Of a DNA stretch of 64,000 bases, positions 8,110-18,522 are shown piece by piece. The stretch is from Paraburkholderia eburnea. Lineage in GTDB: Bacteria; Pseudomonadota; Gammaproteobacteria; Burkholderiales; Burkholderiaceae. The number at the start of each line of letters is the position of its first letter. The first letter of the stretch is position 1. Both the position numbers and the translations under genes were made by a program. The DNA is taken from assembly GCF_002917095.1 (NCBI RefSeq), contig NZ_PQGA01000002.1:372001-436000 (forward strand). Reading direction: 5' to 3'. The notes beneath the pieces are model-generated. The model ran no database searches. It worked only from the letters and a program-made list of their open reading frames with translations, and was not told the DNA's origin.

Positions 8110-8427
8110 ATGCACTACATCACTCTCTTTTTCGCTGGTGCGTTTCTGTGCAACTGCATTCCCCATCTGGTCGCTGGGCTGCAGGGCAGGCCGTTTCCGA
8201 CGCCGTTTGCGAAACCGCGCGGCGTCGGCGATTCGTCGCCGCTCGTCAATTTCCTGTGGGGCGCGTTCAACCTGCTGATCGCGCTCGTGCGGCTCGTGCG
8301 GCATCCGGTGACGCTCGGCGCGAACTTCGAATGTGTCGCGCTCGCATTGGGTGCGCTTGTGATCGGCGTTTACCTCGCGAGGCATTTCGGCCGGGTGCAG
8401 CAGCAGGCGAGGGCGCGCGGCCTGTAA
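8110..8427 (+). CDS. small conserved membrane protein of unknown function
   Basis: 105 residues with three hydrophobic stretches (about 4-24, 48-65, 74-92) and a basic C-terminus, suggesting an inner-membrane protein. It begins HYITLFFAGAFLCNCIPHLV and has a short polar loop with FPTPFAKPRGVGDSSP. I recognise no enzymatic motif. It lies between a TetR gene and an aldo/keto reductase gene without clear functional linkage. The frame has the strong GC3 bias of real genes here. Confidence 0.7.
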   Translation: MHYITLFFAGAFLCNCIPHLVAGLQGRPFPTPFAKPRGVGDSSPLVNFLWGAFNLLIALVRLVRHPVTLGANFECVALALGALVIGVYLARHFGRVQQQARARGL

Positions 8428-8500
8428 AACGCCATTCCGGATTCGGGAATTGAGAATGGACGATTGTTGCCATTTATTCGTATGCTTCGCGCGCTCATAA

Positions 8501-10501
<2,001 letters not shown>

Positions 10502-10620
10502 GACTGTTCCGCAAACGAGAATGGTGACAGGGCGGGTGTTCCGCAGCGCCATTGTCGTCAGCGGCCGGCGCAGCGGTCAAGCGTAGCGGCGATATGGCGC
10601 TCCCACAGTTTCAAAGTTCC

Positions 10621-10640
10621 CATTTAAGGAATTTTAAATG
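10621..10640. promoter_or_regulatory. palindrome in the LysR/SDR divergent promoter region
   Basis: CATTTAA (10621-10627) and TTAAATG (10634-10640) form perfect 7-bp arms around GGAATT. It lies in the 278-bp region between divergent LysR and SDR genes and contains T-N11-A geometry, as LysR sites do. The rest of this interval shows no gene. Confidence 0.5.
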
Positions 10641-10779
10641 CCGAACTGTTCCATTTATCTGCCTTGTCGAAATGCCCATACTTCGCAGCAGGCGTGAGGC
10701 GTAGCACACGAAAAAGCGCATCGCGGCCCACGAATCCGGCAGTCATGCCGAACCATGAACTTATTGAGAGAAACGAATC

Positions 10780-11556
10780 ATGAACACAAGCACGACTCAA
10801 CGCCCGCTCGCCGGTCGCATCGCGCTGGTGACGGGCGCCAGCTCCGGCATCGGCCGCGCGTCCGCCATCGAACTCGCGCGCCGCGGTGCAAAGGTGGTCG
10901 TCGCGGCCCGGCGTCAGCCGGAACTCGACCAGTTGGTGAAGGACATCGCGGACGCCGGCGGCGAAGCGCGCGCGTTCGTTGCCGATGTGGCGAAGGAGGA
11001 CGACATCCGCAAGCTCGTCGACTTCACGGTGGCGACTTACGGCCGCCTCGACATCGCGTTCAACAACGCGGGTACCGAAGGCGTGTTCGCGCCGCTCGTC
11101 GAGCAGAACGCCGAACGCTTCGACATGGTGTTCGAGCCGAACGTGCGCGGCGTGCTGAACTCGATGAAGTACGAGGCCGAAGTGATGCTGCGCCAGGGTT
11201 CGGGCAGCATCATCAACAATGCGTCGATGGGCGGGCTGATCGGTTTCGAAAACGCGTCGGTGTACATCGCGAGCAAACATGCGGTGGTCGGCATGACGAA
11301 AACCGCGTCGATCGAGTGGTTCCGCAAAGGCGTGCGCGTGAACGCGCTGTGCCCAGGGCTGATCGAGACGCCGTTCCACCATCGCGGCATCTGGCCGTCG
11401 GCCGATGTGCAGCAGGCGTTTGCAGCCGGCACGCCGGCGGGCCGCTGGGGCTCGGCCGAGGAAATGGCGACGATCGTTGCGTTCCTCGCGTCCGACGATT
11501 CGACGTACGTGTCGGGCCACGCGCTCGTCGCGGACGGCGGGTATTCGATCGCCTGA
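10780..11556 (+). CDS. glucose-1-dehydrogenase-like SDR oxidoreductase
   Basis: A 258-residue classical SDR: TGASSGIG at 18-25, NNAG at 95-98, Ser149, Tyr162, Lys166 (YIASK). The C-terminal motif FLASDDSTYVSGHALVADGG is typical of the FabG/glucose dehydrogenase-like group, which forms tetramers. It is NAD(P)-dependent and cytosolic; the substrate is unknown. It is divergent from a LysR regulator. It is followed by about 180 bp without a gene before the convergent GntR gene at 11736. Confidence 0.92.
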   Translation: MNTSTTQRPLAGRIALVTGASSGIGRASAIELARRGAKVVVAARRQPELDQLVKDIADAGGEARAFVADVAKEDDIRKLVDFTVATYGRLDIAFNNAGTEGVFAPLVEQNAERFDMVFEPNVRGVLNSMKYEAEVMLRQGSGSIINNASMGGLIGFENASVYIASKHAVVGMTKTASIEWFRKGVRVNALCPGLIETPFHHRGIWPSADVQQAFAAGTPAGRWGSAEEMATIVAFLASDDSTYVSGHALVADGGYSIA

Positions 11557-11735
11557 TGTGCGCGCGGTGGCCGTGTCGCCGCCGTTCATCTCACCTCGCG
11601 CATCTCACTGGCTTGAGAGCGAAGCCCTTCTTCTCCTGCCGCCTGGTAGCGGCGCAACCACTTGCCGCGTGTTGGTCTGGAGTCGCCGCAGCGCATGTGG
11701 CCACCTGGAAGGCAAAGTTTCAGGCGGCGCTCACG

Positions 11736-12413
11736 CTACGCAGCCGAAGATCGCTCCCTCAGGATGCGAATAGCTACCGCGGCAGCAGCCCGTACATGTG
11801 CACGACATGCGGCGCCGGTTGCGACGGGATCCCTTTTTTCAATTGCGTCGATGACTTGCCCGATCTCTTCTACCGTCTCCGGTAGACGATCCGGACTCGA
11901 CAGCGATGTCGCCCGCAATTGGCTATTGCGGATCAGTAACTGCCCCAACATGCGTGTCGCGAGTGCGTTGCCGCTGCCAGCCGTCAGGATTTCGTAGAAG
12001 CGTTGCTTGATATCGAGCAGCGCTTCGCGGGGGGTGTCGGCGCGTGCATCGCACAACTCCTGATACACGGCACGCAACGTAGCGCGTTGCTCGTCGGTTG
12101 CACGTAAGGCGAAGCCCTCGCCCGCGAGTGCTTCGAGGGCGGCACGGACTTCGTAGATATCGGTGGCGTCTTCCTCGGACAGTATCGCGACAAACGGCCC
12201 GCGATTCGGATGCACGACCACTAGCCCCTCAGCCTCCAACAGCCGCACGGCTTCCCGCACGACGCTGCGGCTGGTGCCGAAAGTTTCGCAGAGCATCCGG
12301 TCGGGAAGATGGTCGCCCGGCAGGAACCGGCCCGAAATGATCGCGGCGCGCAATCCATCTTCCACCTGCCGGCGTACGGGTTGCGGCACAACTTTCAGAG
12401 AACTGCTGCTCAT
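11736..12413 (-). CDS. GntR-family (FadR/FCD subfamily) transcriptional regulator
   Basis: 225 residues from the ATG at 12413 (MSSSSLKVVPQPV). The N-terminal winged HTH has LPDRMLCETFGTSRSVVREA VRLLEAEGL (about 35-65); the C-terminal alpha-helical FCD effector domain follows (about 85-215). It is divergent from an MFS-CMD-dehydrogenase operon, with two direct copies of a palindromic 13-bp element between the genes. FCD regulators usually sense organic acids made or used by the adjacent pathway, so it is probably the repressor of that operon. A possible alternative start is at 12452. Confidence 0.9.
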   Translation of the reverse strand: MSSSSLKVVPQPVRRQVEDGLRAAIISGRFLPGDHLPDRMLCETFGTSRSVVREAVRLLEAEGLVVVHPNRGPFVAILSEEDATDIYEVRAALEALAGEGFALRATDEQRATLRAVYQELCDARADTPREALLDIKQRFYEILTAGSGNALATRMLGQLLIRNSQLRATSLSSPDRLPETVEEIGQVIDAIEKRDPVATGAACRAHVRAAAAVAIRILRERSSAA

Positions 12414-12470
12414 CGCTAATTCGAGTGATGGAACGGATGCGTCATTGTACATCGACGTTTGCGGACTGCC

Positions 12471-12512
12471 ATATTGACTGGCAATTCTCGATGTGACATA
12501 TTGACGGACAAT
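12471..12512. promoter_or_regulatory. repeated GntR-type operator elements
   Basis: ATATTGACTGGCAAT (12471-12485) and ATATTGACGGACAAT (12498-12512) are direct repeats 27 bp apart. Each contains a 13-bp near-palindrome, ATTGAC-N-GnCAAT style, with five of six pairs matching. They lie between the divergent GntR and MFS genes. Confidence 0.65.
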
Positions 12513-12564
12513 CTGGCAATTGAACACAAGCGAACGCAAGCAGATCAACAAGGAGACACAGGAC

Positions 12565-13920
12565 ATGGACGACATAAGCCACCGGATGGATCAGTTACCG
12601 ATTACGGCGTTTCACCGAATAGCCATCTGGGCTCTGGCGTTTGCCTATTTTTTCGAACTTGCCGATCTGAATACGTTTGCGTACGCAGCGCCAGCCATCA
12701 TTGGGAGCTGGCATATCCCTGTGAGCGACGTGGCGCTGATCACATCGACCAGCTTTGGGGGAATGTTTATCGGCGGGACCTTCGGTGGCGTGCTCGCGCA
12801 CCGTCTCGGTCGTAAGCCCGCGTTCATCCTGAGCATTGTTGTCTACACGTTTTTCTCCCTGCTGAACGCGGCGTCGTGGGATGTCATGTCGCTCGCCGTG
12901 TTCCGCTTTCTCACCGGGATTGGGCTCTCCGGCATGACGGTGATCGCCAACGTCTACGTCAGCGAATTCTTCCCGGCCCGGCTGCGCGGCAAATACATGA
13001 GTCTGATATTCACGCTCGGCCTGATCGGCATTCCTGCTACGGCATGGGTTGCACGGTTCGTTGTGCCAATCGCTCCGTGGGCATGGCGGCTCGTATTCGT
13101 GTGGGGTAGCCTGGGCTTGCTGGCAATTCCGTTCGCGCTGAAACTGATGGAATCGCCGCGCTGGCTTCTGGCGAAGGGCCGCACCGATGAGGCGCGAAAA
13201 GTGCTGGAGAAGCTGGAACAGGCGGCAGGCATCAATGCAGTCGGTAGTGTGTCCCTCGGCACGCCAGTGATGCCCCAATCGACGTTTGGAGAAATGTTCA
13301 GTGGTGCTTATCGTAGGAAGACCATTGGACTATCGTTGATCTGGGTTTTCCAGACGCTCGGTTTCTACGGTTTCGTCGCATGGGTGCCCACGCTCCTCGT
13401 GCAGCACGGATTCACGATCACGAAGTCCCTCGAATACTCCAGCCTGATCGCTATCTGCAATCCGCTCGGCGCGTGGCTCGGGACCTTCATCATCGAACGG
13501 TTCGAGCGCAAATGGATTGTCGCGGTCGACGCCGTTGTCATTGCGGTTGCCGGGGTGGCTTATGGGCTTGCACCATCGGCAATCTTCATCGTGATCTTCG
13601 GCGCGCTGGTGATCATTGCGATCCAGTTGATGAATGCAACGCTTTACATCTATACGCCGGAATCCTATCCGACTCATCTCCGTTCGGCGGGTGCCGGGTT
13701 TTGTTACGGACTCGGGCGCCTGACCAACGTGATTGGTCCTTTCATCGTGAGCATGCTGTATGTGAACGCCGGTTATCTCAGCGTGTTTGCGTACATTTCC
13801 GCGTGCTGGCTGATCGTCTCCGCCGTCGTGGCGGCGATCGGACCGCGCACGACTGGCCGTTCACTGGAACTGGTCAACATTACTGAACCTTCACTCATTC
13901 AAAAAGGAGTTCAATCATGA
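12565..13920 (+). CDS. MFS transporter (sugar/aromatic acid porter-like)
   Basis: 451 residues from the ATG at 12565, which has AAGGAGACACAGG upstream; a TTG at 12520 is a less likely start. It has about 12 membrane segments, an MFS signature loop HRLGRKPAF after helix 2, and the RGKYMSLIF and ESPRWLLAKGRTDEARKVL motifs of the sugar porter / AAHS / NiaP-like group. It should import an organic acid or cyclic compound by proton symport. Its stop overlaps the ATG of the next gene (ATGA), so it heads a translationally coupled three-gene operon opposite the GntR regulator. Confidence 0.92.
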   Translation: MDDISHRMDQLPITAFHRIAIWALAFAYFFELADLNTFAYAAPAIIGSWHIPVSDVALITSTSFGGMFIGGTFGGVLAHRLGRKPAFILSIVVYTFFSLLNAASWDVMSLAVFRFLTGIGLSGMTVIANVYVSEFFPARLRGKYMSLIFTLGLIGIPATAWVARFVVPIAPWAWRLVFVWGSLGLLAIPFALKLMESPRWLLAKGRTDEARKVLEKLEQAAGINAVGSVSLGTPVMPQSTFGEMFSGAYRRKTIGLSLIWVFQTLGFYGFVAWVPTLLVQHGFTITKSLEYSSLIAICNPLGAWLGTFIIERFERKWIVAVDAVVIAVAGVAYGLAPSAIFIVIFGALVIIAIQLMNATLYIYTPESYPTHLRSAGAGFCYGLGRLTNVIGPFIVSMLYVNAGYLSVFAYISACWLIVSAVVAAIGPRTTGRSLELVNITEPSLIQKGVQS

Positions 13921-14303
13921 AAGACGATGACGCACTGTTCGAAAAAGGTATGCCGATCCGCCGTGCGGTGTTGGGCGCGGAGTACGTTGACGCGTCGATG
14001 CAGAAGGCCGACGAGTTCATGATGTCATTCCAGCGCGCGACCACATCGTGGGCATGGGGCTGGGCATGGGGTGATCCGACGCTCGACCGCAAGACGCGGA
14101 GTCTGATGAATCTCGCGATGCTGACGGTGGCTGGCCATACCGACGAATTGAAGCTGCACGTGAAGGGTGCGTTGAACAACGGTGTAACGGTCGAAGAGAT
14201 CAAAGCTACGCTTTTGCACGCCACGGCTTATTCGGGTATTCCCAGCGGGCTGGGTGCGTTCAAGGCGGCGCATGAAGTGCTGGTGAAGGAAGGGGCGCTG
14301 TGA
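13917..14303 (+). CDS. carboxymuconolactone decarboxylase family protein
   Basis: 128 residues, all-helical CMD/AhpD fold. The conserved core runs from DRKTRSLMNLAMLTVAGHTD to ELKLHVKGALNNGVTVEEIK and ends LLHATAYSGIP. It keeps His81 and the Glu/His positions of gamma-carboxymuconolactone decarboxylase but has no CxxC, so it is not a peroxidase-type AhpD. PcaC acts in protocatechuate degradation, but no other pca gene is here, so it may act on a different carboxylated lactone. It overlaps the MFS gene by 4 bp and the dehydrogenase start by 1 bp, so all three are co-translated. Confidence 0.88.
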   Translation: MKDDDALFEKGMPIRRAVLGAEYVDASMQKADEFMMSFQRATTSWAWGWAWGDPTLDRKTRSLMNLAMLTVAGHTDELKLHVKGALNNGVTVEEIKATLLHATAYSGIPSGLGAFKAAHEVLVKEGAL

Positions 14304-15214
14304 TGAGCGACGGCACGTTTTCCCGGGTCGCGTTCATCGGCATCGGCAACATGGGGTGGCCGATGGCCGCCCGACTCGTCGGGGCCGGTTTTCACGTGGC
14401 GGTTTATGACGTCGCGCCCGGACACGCCGGGAAGTTTGCGGCTGAAGTGGGCGGTGAGGCGGCCGCCAGCGTCGCGGAAGCGGCGAAGGACGCAGATGCC
14501 GTCATCACCATTTTGCCGACCAGCAAGCACGTCGCCGAAGTGGTCGCTCAGGTTCGCCCGGTGTTGGCGAAAGGCGCGCTGATTGTCGATATGACGTCTG
14601 GCGTCCCGACTGTCACCAAGGGGCTTGCGGTTTCCCTTGAAGCCGACGGCATGATGATGATCGACGCGCCGGTATCGGGCGGCGTCGCGCGGGCGAAGAC
14701 GGGCGAACTCGCGATCATGACGGGCGGATCGCCGGCTGCGGTAAAGCGTGCGATGCCCCTGCTGCGCGCGATGGGCACGACGATTACGGAAGTCGGCGCG
14801 ATCGGTGCAGGCCAGGCGATGAAGGCGCTGAACAATCTGGTGTCGGCCGGCGGTTTTCTGATCGGCGTCGAGGCTTTGTTGATTGGGCAGCGTTTCGGTC
14901 TGGATGCGGAAAAGATGGTCGACGTACTGAACGCATCGACCGGGACAAACAATAGCACGCAGAAGAAGTTCAAGCAGTTTGTGCTGTCCCGCGAGTTCAA
15001 CAGTAACTTCGGACTCGATCTGCTGGCGAAAGATCTCGGCATCGCGCTGGAGGTGGCCCACGACGGCGGAGTGGCTGTGCCGTTTTCATCGTTGTGCCGG
15101 GAACTCTGGTCTGCCGCGGCGACCAGCCTTGGGAAAGGGCATGACCATACGGAGATGGCGAAGTTCTCCGAGACGCTTGCAGGTTTGACACTCGAAGCAA
15201 ACAGCGCAAGCTGA
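14303..15214 (+). CDS. 3-hydroxyisobutyrate dehydrogenase-family oxidoreductase
   Basis: 303 residues (ATG 14303; a GTG at 14300 is also possible). The N-terminal Rossmann domain has FIGIGNMGWPMAARLVGAGF. The substrate motif DAPVSGGVARAKTGELAIM lies about residue 118, and the catalytic Lys is in GQAMKALNNLVSAGG near 174. The family reduces or oxidises beta-hydroxyacids (3-hydroxyisobutyrate, tartronate semialdehyde, 2-hydroxymethylglutarate, and related). As the third gene of the GntR-controlled operon, it probably handles a beta-hydroxyacid intermediate of the imported compound. The exact substrate is unknown. Confidence 0.9.
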   Translation: MSDGTFSRVAFIGIGNMGWPMAARLVGAGFHVAVYDVAPGHAGKFAAEVGGEAAASVAEAAKDADAVITILPTSKHVAEVVAQVRPVLAKGALIVDMTSGVPTVTKGLAVSLEADGMMMIDAPVSGGVARAKTGELAIMTGGSPAAVKRAMPLLRAMGTTITEVGAIGAGQAMKALNNLVSAGGFLIGVEALLIGQRFGLDAEKMVDVLNASTGTNNSTQKKFKQFVLSREFNSNFGLDLLAKDLGIALEVAHDGGVAVPFSSLCRELWSAAATSLGKGHDHTEMAKFSETLAGLTLEANSAS

Positions 15215-15264
15215 GCGCGTGGCGAGCATGTCTGCGCCGCTATATTGGGCGTGAAACGATGAGA

Positions 15265-15286
15265 CCCGGGGCGGGTTCGCCCCGGG
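15265..15286. terminator. GC-rich hairpin after the GntR-linked operon
   Basis: CCCGGGGCG (15265-15273) and CGCCCCGGG (15278-15286) pair perfectly around GGTT, 50 bp after the dehydrogenase stop. There is no T-run, so it may be a rho-type or structural hairpin. Confidence 0.45.
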
Positions 15287-15317
15287 CTGCCCGCGTGAAA
15301 CGTGGTGAAAACGTGTT

Positions 15318-15488
15318 GTTCGCCTGGAATGGTTCCGCTCACGGGTCGAAGCCAAAGTCGTGATTGAGCAGTGGTGGCGTCATTACAATGCGATTCGGCC
15401 GCATTCGGCGCTGGACTACCTGACGCCCAACGAGTTTAAGCAGCAGTGTTGTTCAACTGAAGCAACCGAGGCCGTTCTCCAAAATTAA
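15318..15488 (+). pseudogene. IS3-family transposase OrfB, C-terminal scrap
   Basis: Reads LEWFRSRVEAKVVIEQWWRH, then YNAIRPHSALDYLTPNEFKQ, and ends at TAA 15486-15488. This is the end of the IS3-type DDE integrase domain, including the conserved RPHSALDY motif. Upstream transposase sequence and a left IS end are absent, so it is a relic of a former insertion, next to the second integrase scar. Confidence 0.85.
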
Positions 15489-15642
15489 ACCGGTCCGAAA
15501 AAATCAGGCAGGTCAGTCACCTCAGTGATAAATCGCCAGCAGGCGTAGCTTGACGGACAAGTTATGCCTTATTTTCAAGTCACTTTACGCTTAACGGCAC
15601 CCACGGTCTTTCCGAAAAATCACGTTTTGCGCTGCAGCGATT

Positions 15643-16102
15643 TCATCGCGTCGGGCTGACCTTTTCTCCCCGTTTTTTTCGCACATCGTGCGCCGTCATC
15701 GTCAGAGATGGGTGGCCCAGTTGGCGCTGCGCCTGGCGAATGTCACCCCACGAGTCCGTCTTGCCCGTTCCCTCCTTCGCTCGGGGGCGGCGGAACTGAA
15801 AGTCGCCAACCGGTACGCGCGCGGGCCGGGCTAAAGCGCTTTTGTAGTGCGCTTAGCGCCATCCACTCACCATTCTCTTTGACGACGAGTGCGTTACTCA
15901 CAACTCTTAGGCTAGACCTACGAGCACATATGCGGTCGATCACTTCATTTAGCTATCCTATCATTTAGATTCGAAGCTTTTGCCCCGCCTGACCTTGTCC
16001 AATCGCGATGTATCCGTCACGAATGCCGCGCTCGTCATTGCCAAGCGGATCTTATGGTCTCTGCCCTGCTAGATAGGCCAGATTCATTGCATCGCGTGTC
16101 GG
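15643..16102 (-). pseudogene. tyrosine recombinase (integrase) remnant, copy 2
   Basis: Minus-strand homologue of the remnant at 1701-2062. It reads TRDAMNLAYLAGQRP, then an in-frame TAA, then IRDGYIAIGQGQAGQKLRI. It continues through a frameshifted middle (ALVVKENGEWMALSALQKRF) to DIRQAQRQLGHPSLTMTAHD and VRKKRGEK. The nucleophile Tyr of the HYVR motif is Asp here, and there are stop and frameshift lesions, so it is dead. It keeps the middle section that copy 1 has lost. Nucleotide similarity to copy 1 is obvious over the C-terminal 110 bp and the DLAYLAG segment. Confidence 0.85.
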
Positions 16103-16136
16103 CCGAGGCGGCGCGTAGCGCCTTCTAATTCGCGGA

Positions 16137-16474
16137 TCAGCATTCCTTCTGCTCCTTCAATTCGCTTTCTGCTGTCGCGAGCGCGGCATTCAGTTCGGTC
16201 ATCGCGTTGTGGGAACTGCCTGGGCGGTCTGGATGATGTTGCTGAATCATCCGGCGATACGCTTGACGAACAATCGAACGGTCTCGCTTCTGGGGGCGAA
16301 CGCCCAATACCTCTCGCCACGTGCGCGGAGCGCCGGGCGCGCTGAGAATCCCGTAAAAGCTGCAGCCATCATGTCGCCGGTGCTCCAGCGCGCGATTCCC
16401 CCGTGCATTGAGCGCACGACCCATCTCATCTGGGCGCTGAGCGTCGAACTCTGGACCGGATGTTTCCTGGCCAT
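16137..16474 (-). pseudogene. J-domain (DnaJ-like) island protein, frameshifted
   Basis: The C-terminal part encodes a J-domain: TWREVLGVRPQKRDRSIVRQ, then AYRRMIQQHHPDRPGS with the invariant HPD, ending in a helical LNAALATAES tail. Upstream coding sequence (RWSTGDMMAAAFTGFSA, typical just before the J-domain in island-borne proteins) is in a different minus-strand frame, which indicates a frameshift around 16330-16360. Such proteins are common beside integrases in Burkholderia islands. It abuts integrase copy 2. An alternative is a short intact 115-residue protein from 16484, but its N-terminus looks unrelated to the family. Confidence 0.65.
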
Positions 16475-16484
16475 CGCGCGCCAT

Positions 16485-16855
16485 GACCCGAGGTGGGATA
16501 GGATTTTGAGTATGGTACCATTCTAGTATTGATGGCGTGCCGTTTTGAGCAAACTCTTAATAGAGAGACGGACCTTGGTGACCACCATCGCCGAATTGGG
16601 ATATCCGCAGCTCTGATCGCAAGCGTCGAGATCGGTCTGCGTGCGCGAGTTCGATGAATCGGCGAGTCGCTGGCGGTATTGCTCGGGCCAAGGCGGACGA
16701 CCGGGGCTCGTGGTCATCCAGCGACTTTTGTTCAGTCGTTGTCGCGCGGGCCATGGCGGCGGCAGCGCAACCTTGCTGAGCGTCTTGCGGATGTGCAGAA
16801 GAGTCGTAGCGCCACTATTAGGAATGCTGAACGACGAGATAAACGGGGGAGTTCC
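16485..16855. other. intergenic region before the first chemoreceptor
   Basis: 371 bp with no recognisable gene. Minus-strand open frames at 16523-16754 have no family resemblance and are probably decayed island sequence. It contains the 10-bp palindrome ATGGTACCAT (16512-16521). No sigma-28 or sigma-54 promoter could be recognised for the chemoreceptor at 16856. Confidence 0.4.
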
Positions 16856-18385
16856 ATGAAGGTTTCAACGCGTCTTGCCCTTTTGACGGTAGCGGCCCTC
16901 ACGGCGCTTCTTGCAATCGGCGGTGGTAGCCTGTACAGCGTCCGGCAGGCAATGATGGAGCAAAAGCGTGAGCAGATTACCCACTTGCTCCTGATGGCCG
17001 AGCACCTCGCCAGCTACTTTCACGACGAGGAGGTCGCCGGAAGAATGACGACCGGGCAGGCACAAGCGGCAACCAGAGTGGCGCTTGGTCAACTGAACTA
17101 TACGGATGCGAGTTTTTTGTGGGTGCGATTGCCGAACGGCTATACGCTCGTACACCGCGATCCGTCCGCCATCAACAAGGTCCACGTGGGAAGGACTGCG
17201 GACGGCCGGCCAGACGGCGATCTTTATAGCGAAATGCTGGCTCGGGAGCGTCTTCCGATCATGTCCGTATTCGCGAAGCATCCCGCTACCGGACAACTGA
17301 TGGAAAAATTGACCGGCCTGCTCGAATTCAGACCTTGGGGCTGGTGGATCGGAACGGGATTCTTCACCGACGATATCGATGCTGCGTTCTGGCGCATCGC
17401 CGGGGTTATGGTCGGTCTGATTGTCGTTGCGACGGCCGGTATCGCGCTCATCGCCTGGCAGATCATTCGGAGTGTGACAGGAACGCTTGGCGGAGAACCT
17501 GCCTACGCGAGCGAAGTGATGAGCCGAATGGCTGCCGGTGATCTTGGCGTGACGATTGAGCTTGGACGCGGGGACAAAAATAACCTGCTGGCAACGGTTG
17601 CAGATATGCGCCAAAGTCTGGTGGAAATGGTCACGCGTATCCGCTCGGGTTCGGATTCAGTATCCACGGGGACGGCGCAGATCGCCGCCGGCAATGCGGA
17701 TCTCTCTTCCCGTACCGAGGAGCAGGCTGCCTCGCTGCAGCAGACCGCGGCGAGCATGGAGGAGTTGACCGCTGCGGTCAGACAGAACTCGGAAAACGCC
17801 CGTCAGGCCAACGGCCTCGCAGGCAGTGCCACGGCGATCGCGACCGAAGGCAGGGAGATCGTCGGCGAGGTGATCACTGCGATGGCGGAGATCAAGGACG
17901 GTGCTGACAGGATTTCCGACATCATCGGCATCATTGAGGGCATTGCATTTCAGACCAATATTCTCGCGCTCAATGCGGCGGTGGAGGCGGCGCGCGCAGG
18001 CGAGCAGGGCCGCGGCTTCGCAGTAGTCGCAGGAGAGGTGCGTAATCTGGCGCAGCGCGCCTCGGCGGCGGCCAGGGAGATCAAGGAACTGATCGGGGCG
18101 TCCGGCAACCGCGTGCACGAAGGCGCGGAACTGGTCACGCGAGCCGGCGAGACGATGGCCAATATTGGTGTGGCAATCCAGCGCGTGACGGACATCATGG
18201 GCGAGATTGCCGCAGCCTCACACGAACAAAGTCGCGGTATCGAAGAAGTCAACCGGGCCGTCACGCAGATGGACGAGGTGACACAGCAGAACGCGGCGCT
18301 CGTCGAGGAAGCTGCTGCGGCGGCGAACTCACTGCACGATCAAGCGGAACAATTGCGCGAGGCAGTGTCGCTATTCCGCATCTAG
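16856..18385 (+). CDS. methyl-accepting chemotaxis protein with periplasmic Cache domain
   Basis: 509 residues; ATG 16856 is preceded by GGGGGAG. TM1 is at about 7-27. A periplasmic sensor (about 30-180) resembles single-Cache-2, with [10 protein letters not shown]-like, GYTLVHRDP and [11 protein letters not shown] features. TM2 (about 187-212) and a HAMP segment follow. The cytoplasmic coiled coil has the hairpin tip [20 protein letters not shown] and downstream [11 protein letters not shown] that bind CheA/CheW. It lacks a C-terminal CheR-binding pentapeptide (ends VSLFRI). It senses an unknown, possibly organic-acid, ligand and feeds the chemotaxis pathway. Confidence 0.95.
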   Translation: MKVSTRLALLTVAALTALLAIGGGSLYSVRQAMMEQKREQITHLLLMAEHLASYFHDEEVAGRMTTGQAQAATRVALGQLNYTDASFLWVRLPNGYTLVHRDPSAINKVHVGRTADGRPDGDLYSEMLARERLPIMSVFAKHPATGQLMEKLTGLLEFRPWGWWIGTGFFTDDIDAAFWRIAGVMVGLIVVATAGIALIAWQIIRSVTGTLGGEPAYASEVMSRMAAGDLGVTIELGRGDKNNLLATVADMRQSLVEMVTRIRSGSDSVSTGTAQIAAGNADLSSRTEEQAASLQQTAASMEELTAAVRQNSENARQANGLAGSATAIATEGREIVGEVITAMAEIKDGADRISDIIGIIEGIAFQTNILALNAAVEAARAGEQGRGFAVVAGEVRNLAQRASAAAREIKELIGASGNRVHEGAELVTRAGETMANIGVAIQRVTDIMGEIAAASHEQSRGIEEVNRAVTQMDEVTQQNAALVEEAAAAANSLHDQAEQLREAVSLFRI

Positions 18386-18522
18386 ATACTGCGCGGGGCA
18401 CTCTCCGCCGCAGCGTGTCCAGCTGCAGCAGATGTTGTGCGGCCGCCTTTTCAGTTCATCCCAGGCTGCCCAACTGGCTGATGCGGTCAATGTGTCCCGC
18501 TAGACGCGCAACGAGTGACAGG

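Noticed and set aside
10755-11885. 376-codon plus-strand frame overlapping the SDR at 10780
   Set aside because: Out of frame with the SDR, which shows all catalytic motifs; the alternative is Arg-rich and unrecognisable.
13917-14303. Calling the CMD-family gene pcaC of the protocatechuate pathway
   Set aside because: No other pca gene is nearby and the operon partners do not fit the pathway; only the fold family is supported.
15500-15640. A second attachment site derived from the tRNA 3' end next to integrase copy 2
   Set aside because: GGCACCCACGG only faintly resembles GGCCCACCACGG from the tRNA end. The match is too short to claim an att site.
16512-16521. ATGGTACCAT palindrome sharing GTATGGTA with the uronate-cluster sites
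   Set aside because: Only 8 bp are shared, and it lies in decayed island DNA before an unrelated chemoreceptor. Chance is the simpler explanation.
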